DNA of 64,000 nucleotides from Nymphalis io (lineage: Eukaryota > Arthropoda > Insecta > Lepidoptera > Nymphalidae): assembly GCF_905147045.1 (NCBI RefSeq), contig NC_065903.1, positions 11,966,001 through 12,030,000 of the forward strand, read 5' to 3'. Shown piece by piece: positions 1-9,906 of this stretch. A program made the translations under genes and the position numbers. The notes below the pieces were generated by a model. That model worked only from the letters and a program-made list of their open reading frames with translations, was not told the DNA's origin and ran no database searches. Positions within the stretch are counted from its first letter, which is position 1. Each line of letters begins with the position of its first letter.

Positions 1-2
1 AA

Positions 3-1157
3 CATGGTTTTATTAATAAGCGATCCACTGAGTCCAATCTGTGTGAGTTCTTGCATACAGTATTAAGTGCTATGGAAGTTGGTTTCCAGGTAGATGTCGT
101 ATACACTGATTACTCGAAAGCATTTGATAAGATATCGCACAATTTGTTATTACAAAAACTTAACAACATCGGTATACATGGTGACCTTCTACGTTGGCTT
201 ACATCTTATCTCCGCGAAAGATCTCAAGCCGTTGCTATTAAAGGATATACGTCTAGTTTTATTCCTGTAACATCGGGTGTACCACAAGGTTCTCACCTTG
301 GCCCTTTACTTTTTAACATTTTTATTAATGACGTAACTAATTGTTTCAAAAATTCTCAAGTTTTATTATACGCTGATGACACTAAAATTTTTAAGATAAT
401 AAAAAATAATCAAGACTGTTTTCATTTACAAGAGGATTTAAATAAATTAGGACAATATTGCATTGCTAATAATTTGCAGCTTAATGTTGACAAGTGCTGT
501 GTAATTACATTTTCGAGAAAAAAAGAACAAATAATTTTTGACTATTCCATATTTAATACTAAATTAAAAAGGGTGACCGAGGTGAGAGACCTTGGGGTAC
601 AACTAGACAACAAACTTATATTCGATAAGCATATTGAGGAAATAGTGATGAAGTCGTATAAAATGCTTGGATTTATCTTTCGGCAAGGGGCAGACTTTAA
701 AAATATTCATACCTTTGTAATTTTGTACAATGCTTTTGTTAGATCACATTTAGAGTATGCGTCAACTGTTTGGAATCCACAATATGCAAAATATGTCAAC
801 TTAATTGAAAATATACAAAACAAATTTATCAGGAGGTTGCGATACAAATTTACTTTTCCTGACTCTGTTTTTATGCCACTTGAAGAACGTAGAGAACAAA
901 GAGACCAAATGTTTCTTTACAAAATATTAAATAATTTAATTGATTCTCCATATCTGCTCAGTGAGATTTTATTTAAGTGTCCTCGTTTTAACGCTCGCTC
1001 TCAGGATACTTTTTCAATACCCATTTATAAAACTAATTATTTCAAAAATTCTTTTATTCTAAGATCTTGTAATAGTCATAATAGAAAATACAACCACATT
1101 GATCTGTTTAAAAATAGTTTAAGTAAATTTTATAATCTTGTGAAAAATACTTATTAG
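3..1157 (+). CDS. reverse transcriptase ORF2, C-terminal part (partial)
   Basis: The open frame runs from base 3 to a TAG stop at 1155-1157. It has no real start inside the window: codons before base 51 read HGFINKRSTESNLCEF, the typical 'QHGF..RST..NL' RT motif, so the ORF continues upstream. Palm motifs follow in order: DYSKAFDK at about 108-131, SGVPQGS at 273-293 and the catalytic YADD at 369-380. After these come the thumb region and the C-terminal domain with HLEYASTVWNP. The enzyme would copy the element's RNA at a nicked chromosomal target. No frameshift or internal stop is seen, so the visible part could still be functional. No RNase H domain follows, as is usual for Jockey elements. 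Confidence 0.9.
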   Translation, partial: HGFINKRSTESNLCEFLHTVLSAMEVGFQVDVVYTDYSKAFDKISHNLLLQKLNNIGIHGDLLRWLTSYLRERSQAVAIKGYTSSFIPVTSGVPQGSHLGPLLFNIFINDVTNCFKNSQVLLYADDTKIFKIIKNNQDCFHLQEDLNKLGQYCIANNLQLNVDKCCVITFSRKKEQIIFDYSIFNTKLKRVTEVRDLGVQLDNKLIFDKHIEEIVMKSYKMLGFIFRQGADFKNIHTFVILYNAFVRSHLEYASTVWNPQYAKYVNLIENIQNKFIRRLRYKFTFPDSVFMPLEERREQRDQMFLYKILNNLIDSPYLLSEILFKCPRFNARSQDTFSIPIYKTNYFKNSFILRSCNSHNRKYNHIDLFKNSLSKFYNLVKNTY

Positions 1158-1333
1158 TAATTAACCATAACCATATTTACGTTTAAATTTTACTTTGTCA
1201 TAAATAGTTATATTTTATGTAACATCAAAATTAGTCCACTTCCCTGTTAAAACAGTAGTGGAAACTTAACTGGCATAAGTGTTAAAATATGATTATTATA
1301 TTAAGTTGTAATATACGATATGCTGTATGTTTC

Positions 1334-1338
1334 CCTAA

Positions 1339-1385
<47 letters not shown>

Positions 1386-1389
1386 ATAG
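1334..1389 (+). repeat. (AAAT)n tail of the LINE
   Basis: About 13 tandem AAAT/AATA units directly follow the LINE 3' UTR. It is read as the element's own 3' tail rather than an independent microsatellite, because it sits about 175 bp after the ORF2 stop. Confidence 0.8.
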
Positions 1390-1544
1390 AACTGACTTCT
1401 TGTCTCACTCGTGAAATGTTGAACAATTTTGACGTGTGTATCCTTCAAATATTATTTATTATAGTCAATGTCGCATCTCACTTTCTGAAATGTCTCGTGT
1501 TTTACGGTGAGTTCCGAGTTTGTTCAATTGTAATATAAAAGTAA

Positions 1545-1841
1545 AGTAACAACCTGTGAATGTCCCCCTGCTGGGCTAAGGCCTCCTCTCCCTTTTTGAG
1601 GAGAAGGTTTGGAGCTTATTCCACCACATTGCTCCAATGCGGGTTGGTGGAACACACGTGGCAGAATTTCAGTGAAATTAGATACATGCAGGCTTCCTCA
1701 CGATATTTTCTTTCAATGTAAAGCACGAGATGAATTATAATCACAAAATAAACACATGAAAATTCAGTGGTGCTTGCCCGGGGTCGAACCCACGATAATC
1801 GGATTAGATTCACGCGTTCTTACCACCGGGCCATCTCGGCT
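1545..1841 (-). mobile_element. SINE family A (tRNA-Lys-like head), near full length
   Basis: Family A is about 300 bp. Read on its own sense strand (minus here) it begins AGCCGAGATGGCC, has an A box (TGGCCTAGTGG type) and a B box (GGGTTCAAACCC type), and the segment GAATCTTAACCGATGATCG between them resembles the anticodon arm of tRNA-Lys(CTT). A tRNA-unrelated body follows, ending CAGCAGTGGGACATTCACAG and a GTTACT-type tail. It resembles Metulj-type SINEs described from butterflies, but the name cannot be confirmed here. This copy is mildly diverged: its A box reads TGGCCCGGTGG and its B box is GGGTTCGACCCC. Confidence 0.88.
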
Positions 1842-2957
1842 TTCTTTTATGATATATTGTAATATGATTAATCATAATTTGTTTCAATTTCGATTCGTCA
1901 TTATTTATACAAACTTATAATAAAAATTATATTTATTAAAGCCATTTAATAGTATACATTGCTTTAATAGAAGTAAGTCTAAATATACATACAAAAAACC
2001 TCATTACACAAATAACTTAACCTTTGCTTACCCACTTAAGTAACGACGTTTCGAAATTTAAAAACATCCATTGAATATAAGCACTTTGTTTTGTTGGAAA
2101 AAAGGGCAAATATCCCTTGCCGTGAAATCACAACAAGCAAGAAAGCCCCTGAATATTTTCCATTCACATTCCAATATCGTAGCTTGAAAGATTTTTAAAA
2201 TCCTCCTAAGAAAAATAATCTCAATATTTTTCTTAAGTGAAAAGCAACATTAAATTCAATATACAAGAGCGTAAAATCGCTTAAAACGTACAAAGTTGAC
2301 AAATCATCACAAATACGAGTGTATACCGATGATATTATGCGTAGACACGCGTGCAAGCCTACAGATATTTACCCACAATCAATCTTCAGACAAAAACAAA
2401 CTATGTTACCGCTAACGAAGGTTGCTTTTTAAGCGGTCACATCTAGACAGGAGTTGAAGTAGTTCTACATATTGGAAAATCAAACTCCAAGTACAGGCTT
2501 TAATTTCGATGTACGCGTAACTGATCTTTATAATGATGTGCTATAGAGGCTTAATTTGCGTGTGAATGGATTCATTAAGGGGTAGTGAACTGTTTGCGTT
2601 CGTCGGCTTTGTTAAAGTGATAATCCGCTAGAGGTGTGCGTGATCGCGACGTCAACGACGGTATGCCCTTAAGGCGGCACGGCACAGATTAAATATAATT
2701 TCAACAAAAGTTAACTCGCTTTTTGTGGTAGAAATTGCTGTGTTGTATTAAAAAAGAAAAGTTAAAGGATTTTATGTAATTATTTTTATATTACAAATCA
2801 AATATTCACATTTAACTTTCTAAATTAAACTGCTTTGGGCGTGATTTAAAATTTTTTTAAAATCGAATTCCAATTCACGATGCATTTCACCAATACGTTA
2901 CGTACGTACGAGTGGAGCTTTTTTTAGTTGTGAGCAGAAATTCTAAAAAAAATGAAC
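1842..2957. other. unique AT-rich sequence, no gene seen
   Basis: No repeat family or coding frame is recognised. The part at about 2580-2690 is richer in GC and CpG than its surroundings and is not repeated elsewhere in the window, so it is a possible conserved non-coding element inside the netrin intron (inference only). Confidence 0.5.
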
Positions 2958-2970
2958 GTATGAAGGTATA

Positions 2971-3462
2971 TATATATATATATAGGCCTCTGCATCTTTG
3001 ACAGATGATTTAAGCGGCATCGCGAAGGCACTTGCGTTCATGACTGAAAGTGAGCGAAGTGTCCTCTCCGTGGATGCTGCTACGCCTGGCCTGGGCCAGG
3101 CGACTTTATGGCAACACGGGCTTGCCCAGTACCCATGCCACCCTCTCCTCCTCCCCAGCAGGATCCGCAGGAATGACAAGTCAATACGTGTGGTGCTGGT
3201 TTGGCCGCAGGTGACTGGCTTACGCCTAAACGGAGGCACCGCTCCGGGTTTAATATTAGTTTTCCTTCTTCTTTGGCGTGACGCTGGGATAATTTTGGGA
3301 AACAATGTATCAAGGAGAGGGGTGAGGATACTGTGATCACGGAAGATACAGGAATGTGACACTAGTAGCTAGAGCAGTCCGGGGTCGCGTACCCGTAGTG
3401 ATTCCAACCAGCTATCGGACAGATAACTGGTAGATCCACCCTCTGGTATATCTGTCTGTCTG
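2971..3462 (-). mobile_element. unclassified GC-rich retro-insertion with 13-bp TSD
   Basis: About 490 bp of GC-rich sequence stands out in AT-rich DNA. It is flanked by a perfect direct repeat, GTATGAAGGTATA, at 2958-2970 and 3463-3475. The left end is a (TA)n run; if that is the 3' tail, the insert lies on the minus strand. On that strand its 5' end carries an imperfect stem, CCAGTTATC/GATAGCTGG, with a 5-nt loop (about 3404-3426). Both strands have open frames of more than 100 codons (minus 2943-3362 runs through the (TA)n tail; plus 2998-3336), but I recognise neither protein, and open frames are expected in GC-rich DNA. It could be a 5'-truncated LINE 3' end, a SINE or a retrocopy of a non-coding RNA. 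Confidence 0.7.
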
Positions 3463-3475
3463 GTATGAAGGTATA

Positions 3476-5294
3476 GTGGCTTAACATTTTATATAGTCCT
3501 ATAAAATAAACTTGATGAAAGTATATTTTGATTTATAATTACAGTTTATTTATAACTATATTATCTTGAGATTTATTTAATTAATTACAAAATCTAATTG
3601 CCAATATTATAATATAAAGAAGGTAACGAGGTATTCTCGTGCGTACCACTTAACCTTAGATAGATCATTTACTGAGAAATATTACATCAAAGACTAGGTA
3701 TATAATATCCACTATGAACAAAAGCAACATTGAATGCAGTAGAAACCATGCCGAACTGCTAGTAATAATATAAGAGAAATAGTTTTTGGTAATTTTTATT
3801 GTTTTTTATGCCGTTTATGGATCGATTGTACAAACATATATAAGGTACGCACTGGATTTTGAAACTTGGGAAAATTCTGGAAAAAGAGCACATATATGTA
3901 CAATGTCTTACAACGTCGTAATTGAAATCAATCATTCTTACGAAATAACAACAGATAAAGTGTAGAAAGCTTAAAACAAAACTAAGCATTTCAATCAATC
4001 GGACAGAGAAACAGAATAACTCATTCACTCATTCAATTATCTCCGGTCTCAGCTTCATCTAATACAATACAACTTAAACGCCGCTTAGACATCGCATCTA
4101 TCATCCATCACCGTCATACACGATCATTTGTACTTGAGCCGCCATCTTGCCCCGAGCAATCCCGGTATTGGATCCCGGGACGCCGTTTGACTAATGGCAG
4201 CCCTGCCATCGTCCACTGATTTATTAAATAAAATTAACGTCGACTTGATAAACGAGCTCCTCAAACGCAAATTCGATGCGAAATATTTTTCCACAAGTAC
4301 ACTTCCCCTTAATAACCTTATATTTTTATTCCGCTAAACATAATCCACCTTTTCATAGTTCGGTATTCATATTTACAATTGGCGATGTAATTTTCTGTCG
4401 GCAAAAACATCCATAAAACTTATTCAAACTTTTTTTTTTCAATTGAACCTCCTTTGTGAGGACGAATATTTTTTTCACGCACGATCTACGTGCCGAGGGA
4501 AATAAATCAACATCCCTGTGTAGCCCCATGCGTAAAGTTTGGGGATGAAGCTAATAAAATCGGGGGCGACCCGAACCAGCGAAACGGATACAATAAATAT
4601 ATGCTGTAATTAACTCTATTCATACATCAAATTATTTGTCGTATTTAGTCCACGTTCAGAACACAATGAGGTATAGGATCCGTGCGAATTCGATGCATTT
4701 GACAGTTGGGGGCGGCCATTTTGTATTGTATTTGCAAATGGCAGAGGTCACTTATATCGAGGGTGGACTTTTATAACATCTGTATTGCATTATCTCGGTT
4801 ATTAGCTGCTAATATTAGGGATATATTGTAAACTTTATCTATGATTCTTTTATCGGTAGAAATTAGTTATCATGATTCAAATAGTTTTGGAAAGAAATTT
4901 TACAAAAAGTTTTGATTAGAATAGAATCCCTTGTCCAGCGTTGCAATATATACGCCCTCCGTCGTTGAATTTGTCTTAACTTTGTTCAAATTTATTTCTT
5001 GTCAACAAAAACGTTCTGGTCGTAAATACTTGCACATTTTATAACAAAATTTATTACTCGTTATACAATTTTATAGCCCATTAAATATCACTTAACAAAT
5101 TAATTCCTTGAAACACAAACAAACATATCAAACAATAAAAATATAACTAACTTTTTTATCATAATATTTCTATTTTAAACTCAACGTTAAAAATTTTAGT
5201 TGTAGCATGACACATTGATGCCACAGTCCACAATTAAAACTTCCTGTATGGTTGATTAGTCAGCTGATACTGCTGCAGACTATGAGGCTTCGGT
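3476..5294. other. unique intronic sequence with two YY1/Pho-like sites
   Basis: No gene or known repeat family is seen. GC-richer patches occur at about 4075-4215 and 4680-4750. They contain GCCGCCATCTTG (4138-4149), the exact complement of the classical YY1 consensus, and GCGGCCATTTTG (4712-4723), a near match. Function is not shown. Confidence 0.45.
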
Positions 5295-5372
5295 TCCAAA
5301 GCAGTATGGTGGAATAAACTCCAAACCTTCAGAATGGAAAGTCTTTTTCCAACTGTGGGACATTTAAGGTTG
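5295..5372 (+). repeat. SINE family A fragment, 3' part only
   Basis: It matches the distal body of family A (TGGTGGAATAAACTCCAAACC ... ACTGTGGGACATTT), with many substitutions. It is an old truncated copy. Confidence 0.6.
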
Positions 5373-6657
5373 TTCCAAGCATTTGGTTAGCCTGGGAGCC
5401 CAATTCTACTAATGTATAACGATTACAATACGTTCCTTTCCGTTCCATGATACATTCCAATCCAACTTTGACTATTCTATTGGCCTCCTGTACTTACAAC
5501 GTCTGGCAAATGTTTAATGAATGCTTTAAATGCATTTACTCGGGGTTTCAAAGAGATTGTGACCAATATATATTTTGGTTAAGAAGTTATCGGTAAGCGC
5601 GAGAATTACGTTTCAGTTTTTCTTCCGTTCTTCGGAAAGAGTGCACTTTTGTTTGCACATACTACAATGTCTTCTTTGTATTTATTTGCTTTATCTATCT
5701 TATATTAAAAGTGTCGTTGGACATCGGTCAGTATTGCGTTAAGTGTCTAATAAAAATATATTCATTAAAAAAAATTAAAGTTACTTGTTTAACAATTGAA
5801 TTTCATACACATACACACATATATATATATTCGACCTGTTTAGTTTCTCGCGTGAACTATACAATAATCTGTTACGGATATAGTGATCCTATTAGGGATA
5901 AAAACAGCTCTACTAATTAACCAATCAGTCCATTTCAAGGCTACCTGGACAATAGACAGATGTTCAAGTTAATGATTTTAAAACGTAGTTATTTAATATG
6001 TGATGTCAAGAAAGTGTATAAAAGAAATAAATAGACTTAAGTTGTTGCCAAACATTGACTCATATAAGGGTCTCCCGCAAAACTTACCTTTAAATGCTAA
6101 CAAAACAAATAACTACTTAATGACAAGAAACTATTCTAATTAATTAGCATTATAATAAAGTTATTACTATTTTAGTTATGTTAGTAAAAGGATAAACAAA
6201 ATTTTGATTAAACGAAATTATCTTCGTGCGATCTTACGCGTATTATTTGAAATGTTGTTTTAAATCCATCTACGACGCAAATTTTAAATATAGTAAGTTT
6301 TAAAATACAGTACAGTCATTCTCTTAGTATTAATATATTATGTAATGTTTTTGCTATGTAATAATTTTAAATGGAAACTTAATTGGTTTATTTACAATTG
6401 AATTAATGTTTTAATACGTGTAATATTCACTGTTTTGTTTCCCGAACAAAATAAAATTAATATTTAATCGTTCATTTATTTTTATATTATAATATAAAAG
6501 GTTCAAATATATTTTCTATTCCAAAGATAAAGATAAAATTTATATACAGATTGAACAGAGAAAAATAAATAAAGGACTTGCTTAACTATATAAACAAATG
6601 ATATTTAGTTTATAATAAAAGCCATATTTTAATTAAAATATTAATAGTAACTTCCGC
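5373..6657. other. AT-rich sequence, nothing recognised
   Basis: There is no convincing coding frame. A short (TA)n/(CA)n microsatellite lies at about 5810-5830. Confidence 0.5.
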
Positions 6658-6789
6658 CTTACTTATAAACGTTGCTTAGCGACTGTCCTGACGGACACTG
6701 CTTTATCTCTTTCTGTCATTATTGATTTGACATTCGAAAGAAGAAGATACATTGTTCAACTAATCACCCAATCAACGTTTATAAATAAG
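6658..6789. mobile_element. MITE-like family H, copy 1
   Basis: A 132-bp unit bounded by inverted termini CTTACTTATAAACGTTG and the complement of CAACGTTTATAAATAAG (16 of 17 positions match). A second copy lies inverted at 22153-22287, sharing the internal TCTTTCTGTCATTATT and CGAAAGAAGAAGA segments. Non-autonomous DNA transposon by structure; no transposase is encoded and no clear TSD was identified. Confidence 0.65.
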
Positions 6790-7228
6790 ATCGTATTAGT
6801 ATAAAGAACGACGATAATTTAATCAGTAATATTTAAATCCAGACGCTATGTATGTAATAAGCCTAAGAAATGTCAAGAACCAGAAATATACCATCGTATA
6901 GACGAAATTGTCTCGTGTAAAAATAGCCGGTGTCATCTCGTTAGCGAGAGATATACTGGAGATTACTAATGACACATTAACAGAAACGCATCAGCGCTAT
7001 TAAAATATAACTCGAAGCTGCGTTCATTCATTACAAATAATATTAAGTTTTATTTTTGTTACACAATCATAACGGAACGTTTAATAACGGCTAATCTTGT
7101 TTAAATAGTTTAAGGTATAAAGATATTCCGGACTATTCTTAATGTAATTAGTATACTATAAGTGCTAGCTGTAACCTGCTCAATCAGAGTTTGAGTTTTG
7201 AAGGGTTTCCGCTTAAGTTTTGTGTGGT

Positions 7229-7312
7229 AAACGTTAAGGTCCAATGGATTAATTTAGATCTTAACCGAAGATCGCGAATTTAAATCCTAACAAACATTAC
7301 TGAATTTTGATG
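7229..7312 (+). repeat. SINE family A head fragment, decayed
   Basis: It retains the order of the tRNA-like head: TCCAATGGAT, TAGATCTTAACCGAAGATCG, then AATTTAAATCC (degraded B box) and ACTGAATTTT. About one third of the family length remains. Confidence 0.55.
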
Positions 7313-7449
7313 TAGTTTTATAATGTATTATTATAAACAACTTGGGCATAAAGTTTTTTAAAAAAAATGAAAATATTGATTGTCGTTTTTTAATATATAT
7401 TTGATAATGTTATTATTTTTAGAATTACATTTAGTTATTGTCAAAAGCT

Positions 7450-7515
7450 CTACCACCAGTTCGGAAAAAAACACCACAGACCTAAGAGGAACCGGCGAAA
7501 GAAACTCAGCGGGAT
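7450..7515 (+). repeat. family G short repeat
   Basis: It contains CTACCACCAGTTCGGAAAA, AGAGGAACCGGCGAAAG and AAACTCAGC. This 'CCGGTTCGGAAA ... GAAGAACCGGC' block recurs at 16630, 17521 (reverse), 48690 and 53345 (reverse). It probably belongs to the 3' region of a lepidopteran retroelement; the element itself is not identified. Confidence 0.5.
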
Positions 7516-8014
7516 TTTTATTAATACTTTTCTTAAAGCAATTATTCATATTTCTGTTTGAAACGGCCTAGAGACTATCGTTTCATTCCCAAGGTATACT
7601 ATCATCTAAGAAGTGATCCATTTTATAATATCCTACAAAACACAAACGCTTCTTAACGTTTCTTTTAATACTATTCAACATTTTTGAACTGGATATTGGA
7701 TGGAACATTTTATCTGGGATAAATGAAAGATGCTAAAATAATACGCTTAAAACTTTCAACGGTTAATAAAATAAAAATATTCCATAGCTAACATAGTGCG
7801 CTCCCCATTGACTGTCGCGTACGCTATACGGCGCAGGCGCACGAAAACGACTAAAAAGCAGCCAGTTACAAAACGTGTCATAAATCGTAACATAACCGCT
7901 CGGTTAGCACCGCACAGGAATAAACATTGTCTTAGGACGACAACACACGAAGCGTTATCTATCAGAAGTGTATTATCGTTTCTATAAACTTCAGAGTAAG
8001 TATTATATATTTAT
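7516..8014. other. unique sequence with a CpG-rich patch
   Basis: The segment 7797-7975 is distinctly GC- and CpG-rich (GTCGCGTACGC, ACGGCGCAGGCGCACG) and not repeated in the window. No convincing coding potential or splice context was seen. Confidence 0.4.
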
Positions 8015-8205
8015 AAATTTCACCTGCGACTTCGCCTGCGTGTCATGGGGGTTGCTAGGTTAAAAAATATAGCCTTTGTCATTCCTTCGGGTTTAAGCTT
8101 GCTTTGTAACAATTTCACCAAATTCGGTTCAGTGGCTTAACCATAAAAGCGTACACACAGAGATACGGAGTTAATTTTGTAATTTTAATATTTATATAGA
8201 TTTAA
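8015..8205 (-). repeat. family I dispersed repeat
   Basis: Family I carries three landmarks: CACCTGCGACTTCGCCTGCG, a segment related to AAATTCGGTTCAGTGG, and a terminus related to TTTATAATATTAGTAAGG. Similar repeats are very common in lepidopteran genomes. This copy has the first two landmarks and an AT-rich end. Confidence 0.55.
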
Positions 8206-8350
8206 AATCATAATATACAAAGTTATATGCAGTTTTTAACTTTTCCTCATGTTACAAGATTAAATAGAATGTAAAGCTCACACTGGTTGGTAATGTAGAT
8301 TCTACTGACAAGAAATAAAGGAGAATAGAAAGAAGTTAAATACATAGATT

Positions 8351-8629
8351 GACGAGCTGGTTGGCGTGGTTGGTAGACACTTGCCTTTCACGCCGAAGGT
8401 TGTGGGTTCGATTCCCACCCAGGACAGACATTTGTGTGCATGAACATGTCCGTTTGTCCTGTGTCTGGGTGTAATTATCTATATAAGTATGTATTTACAA
8501 AAGAAAAGTAGTATATGTAGTATATCAGTTGTCTGGTTTCCATAGCACAAGCTTTGTACAAGCTTAATTTGGGTCAGATGGCCGTGTGTGAAAAATGTCC
8601 CGGGATATTATTATTATATTATTATTATA
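8351..8629 (+). mobile_element. SINE family C (tRNA-Glu-like head), full length
   Basis: It begins GACGAGCTGGTTGGCGTGG (A-box region) and has CCTTTCACGCCGAAGG followed by a perfect-looking B box, GTGGGTTCGATTCCCAC. The head resembles tRNA-Glu(TTC). The body ends GGCCGTGTGTGAAAAATGTCCC and an (ATT)n tail. The hexamer ATAGAT occurs just before the head (about 8345-8350) and just after the tail, a plausible short TSD. With 58933-59191 it is the best-preserved member of the family. Confidence 0.87.
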
Positions 8630-9379
8630 GATAACTTTATTCGATTATATTTATGTACTGTAATAAGACTTTCGGTATCGTATAACATATTTTCTGTATG
8701 TTATTCTATGTAAAATAAATCTTTTTCGTATGTTATATTTTTGCATGGTATGCATCAATCAATGTAATTAAATATTGCAAATCAAATCAATATATACCAT
8801 GGAGTTAAAGAATACATTATATAATTACTGATAATAAATTCATAGCTACATAAATATATTTGAAATGTTCAATACAATAATTAAATACAAAGTTCCATTT
8901 TTAAAAAGTAAACTCCACACAAAAAATATCCCGCCACATGCAAACCGAGCCTATTACCTATAATTATAATACACCAATGGACGTATTTACACCGCTATTT
9001 GAAACGTCAAACAAACGCCGCGTCAGGCTTTCATGTGAGCCATTCCCTTTCATTGCTTCCTGCTTCGCTATCAAACGTTAAACTTTTTTCTGAATCGACT
9101 TTATAGATTTATTTTTAGTTTTTTTTGTTACATATTTATACCATGTAAAGGTTTTTTGATAATAATTGACAGTTTTACTTCACTTACCGTCCTAGTTAAA
9201 GGAAATTAAATATATGTTTCAGGTAAATATGTTATCTTATTTTGGTTTTAGTTATATGTTATATAATACTTAATATAATAGAATATGTTAACTGTTGGAA
9301 TAAATAAATATATATGTTCAATAGGTTTCATCGTTTACAAATATTAATTAATTAAAGTAAATAAATAAAAAGTCAGTAA
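8630..9379. other. AT-rich sequence, nothing recognised
   Basis: Only a short GC-richer stretch at about 8990-9075 stands out. No coding frame or repeat family is recognised. Confidence 0.45.
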
Positions 9380-9570
9380 GTGTCCCATATCCCTGTAATC
9401 ATCCCTTCTTCTAGGGAGAAGATTTTTTTGAGCTTCGATATGTGTTAGGTTTAAAAAAGAGAATTATCCGACTATGTACGTTTCCTCAAGATGTTTTCTG
9501 TCATCGTCGATTATGAGATGAATTATAGACACCAATTCGTCATTCAAAAACTCACGTAGCATCTTATGAT
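9380..9570 (-). repeat. SINE family A, strongly decayed
   Basis: Recognisable pieces in the right order are GTGTCCCA, GGGAGAAG...GAGCTT, TTTCCTCAAGATGTTTTC and GATTATGAGATGAATTATA. The tRNA-like head is not visible. Confidence 0.5.
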
Positions 9571-9646
9571 CTATAGCTACACGAGCTAATAGACCAGAGT
9601 CAAACAAAATAGGCGAAATGAACGACATTGACAAAATATCAAACAG

Positions 9647-9906
9647 AGGCCCAATCCTCACAAATTGTCATTTTATCGCAATCGAATCGAAGCGTAATCG
9701 TTGCCGTTTATCCATTTTCCTTTCTTTAATTTATTTATCGATTATTGATATAAAACAACAATTAATTTGGGTTTTGACATAATGATATATGTTAACATAA
9801 TATCAATTTGGTTCCGATCCACAGATATAGAATAGTCAAACTTGGATTGGAATTGAATTGGGAACATATCGTAATTGACTTGACTAATATGTCAAATTGG
9901 CCCCCA
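9647..9906. mobile_element. MITE-like family F, copy 1
   Basis: Family F is about 250-270 bp. It starts GGCCCAAT.CT...AAATTGTC and ends with the approximate inverse, AATTGGCCCCCAG. The conserved core is TTTATCGCAATCGAATCGAAG, CGTTGCCGTTTATC and TTGGATTGGAATTGAAT. The inverted termini (about 12-17 bp, imperfect) and lack of a poly(A) or RT signature point to a non-autonomous DNA transposon. Other copies start at 12873, 25098 and 37106. Confidence 0.68.

Larger units (their letters stand above)
1..1389 (+). mobile_element. 3' part of a Jockey-group non-LTR retrotransposon
   Basis: The element enters from the left edge, so its 5' part and ORF1/endonuclease are not visible. It consists of the reverse transcriptase ORF (to 1157), an AT-rich 3' UTR of about 175 bp and a terminal (AAAT)n tail at about 1334-1389. 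The order RT, short 3' UTR, simple-repeat tail is standard for non-LTR elements. The ORF is uninterrupted over the whole visible stretch, which suggests a fairly young copy. The clade is inferred from the RT motifs and could be another Jockey-superfamily lineage. Target-site duplications cannot be tested because one end is missing. Confidence 0.88.

Noticed and set aside
1334..1389. (AAAT)n as a stand-alone microsatellite
   Set aside because: Its position right after the LINE 3' UTR makes it the element's own tail.
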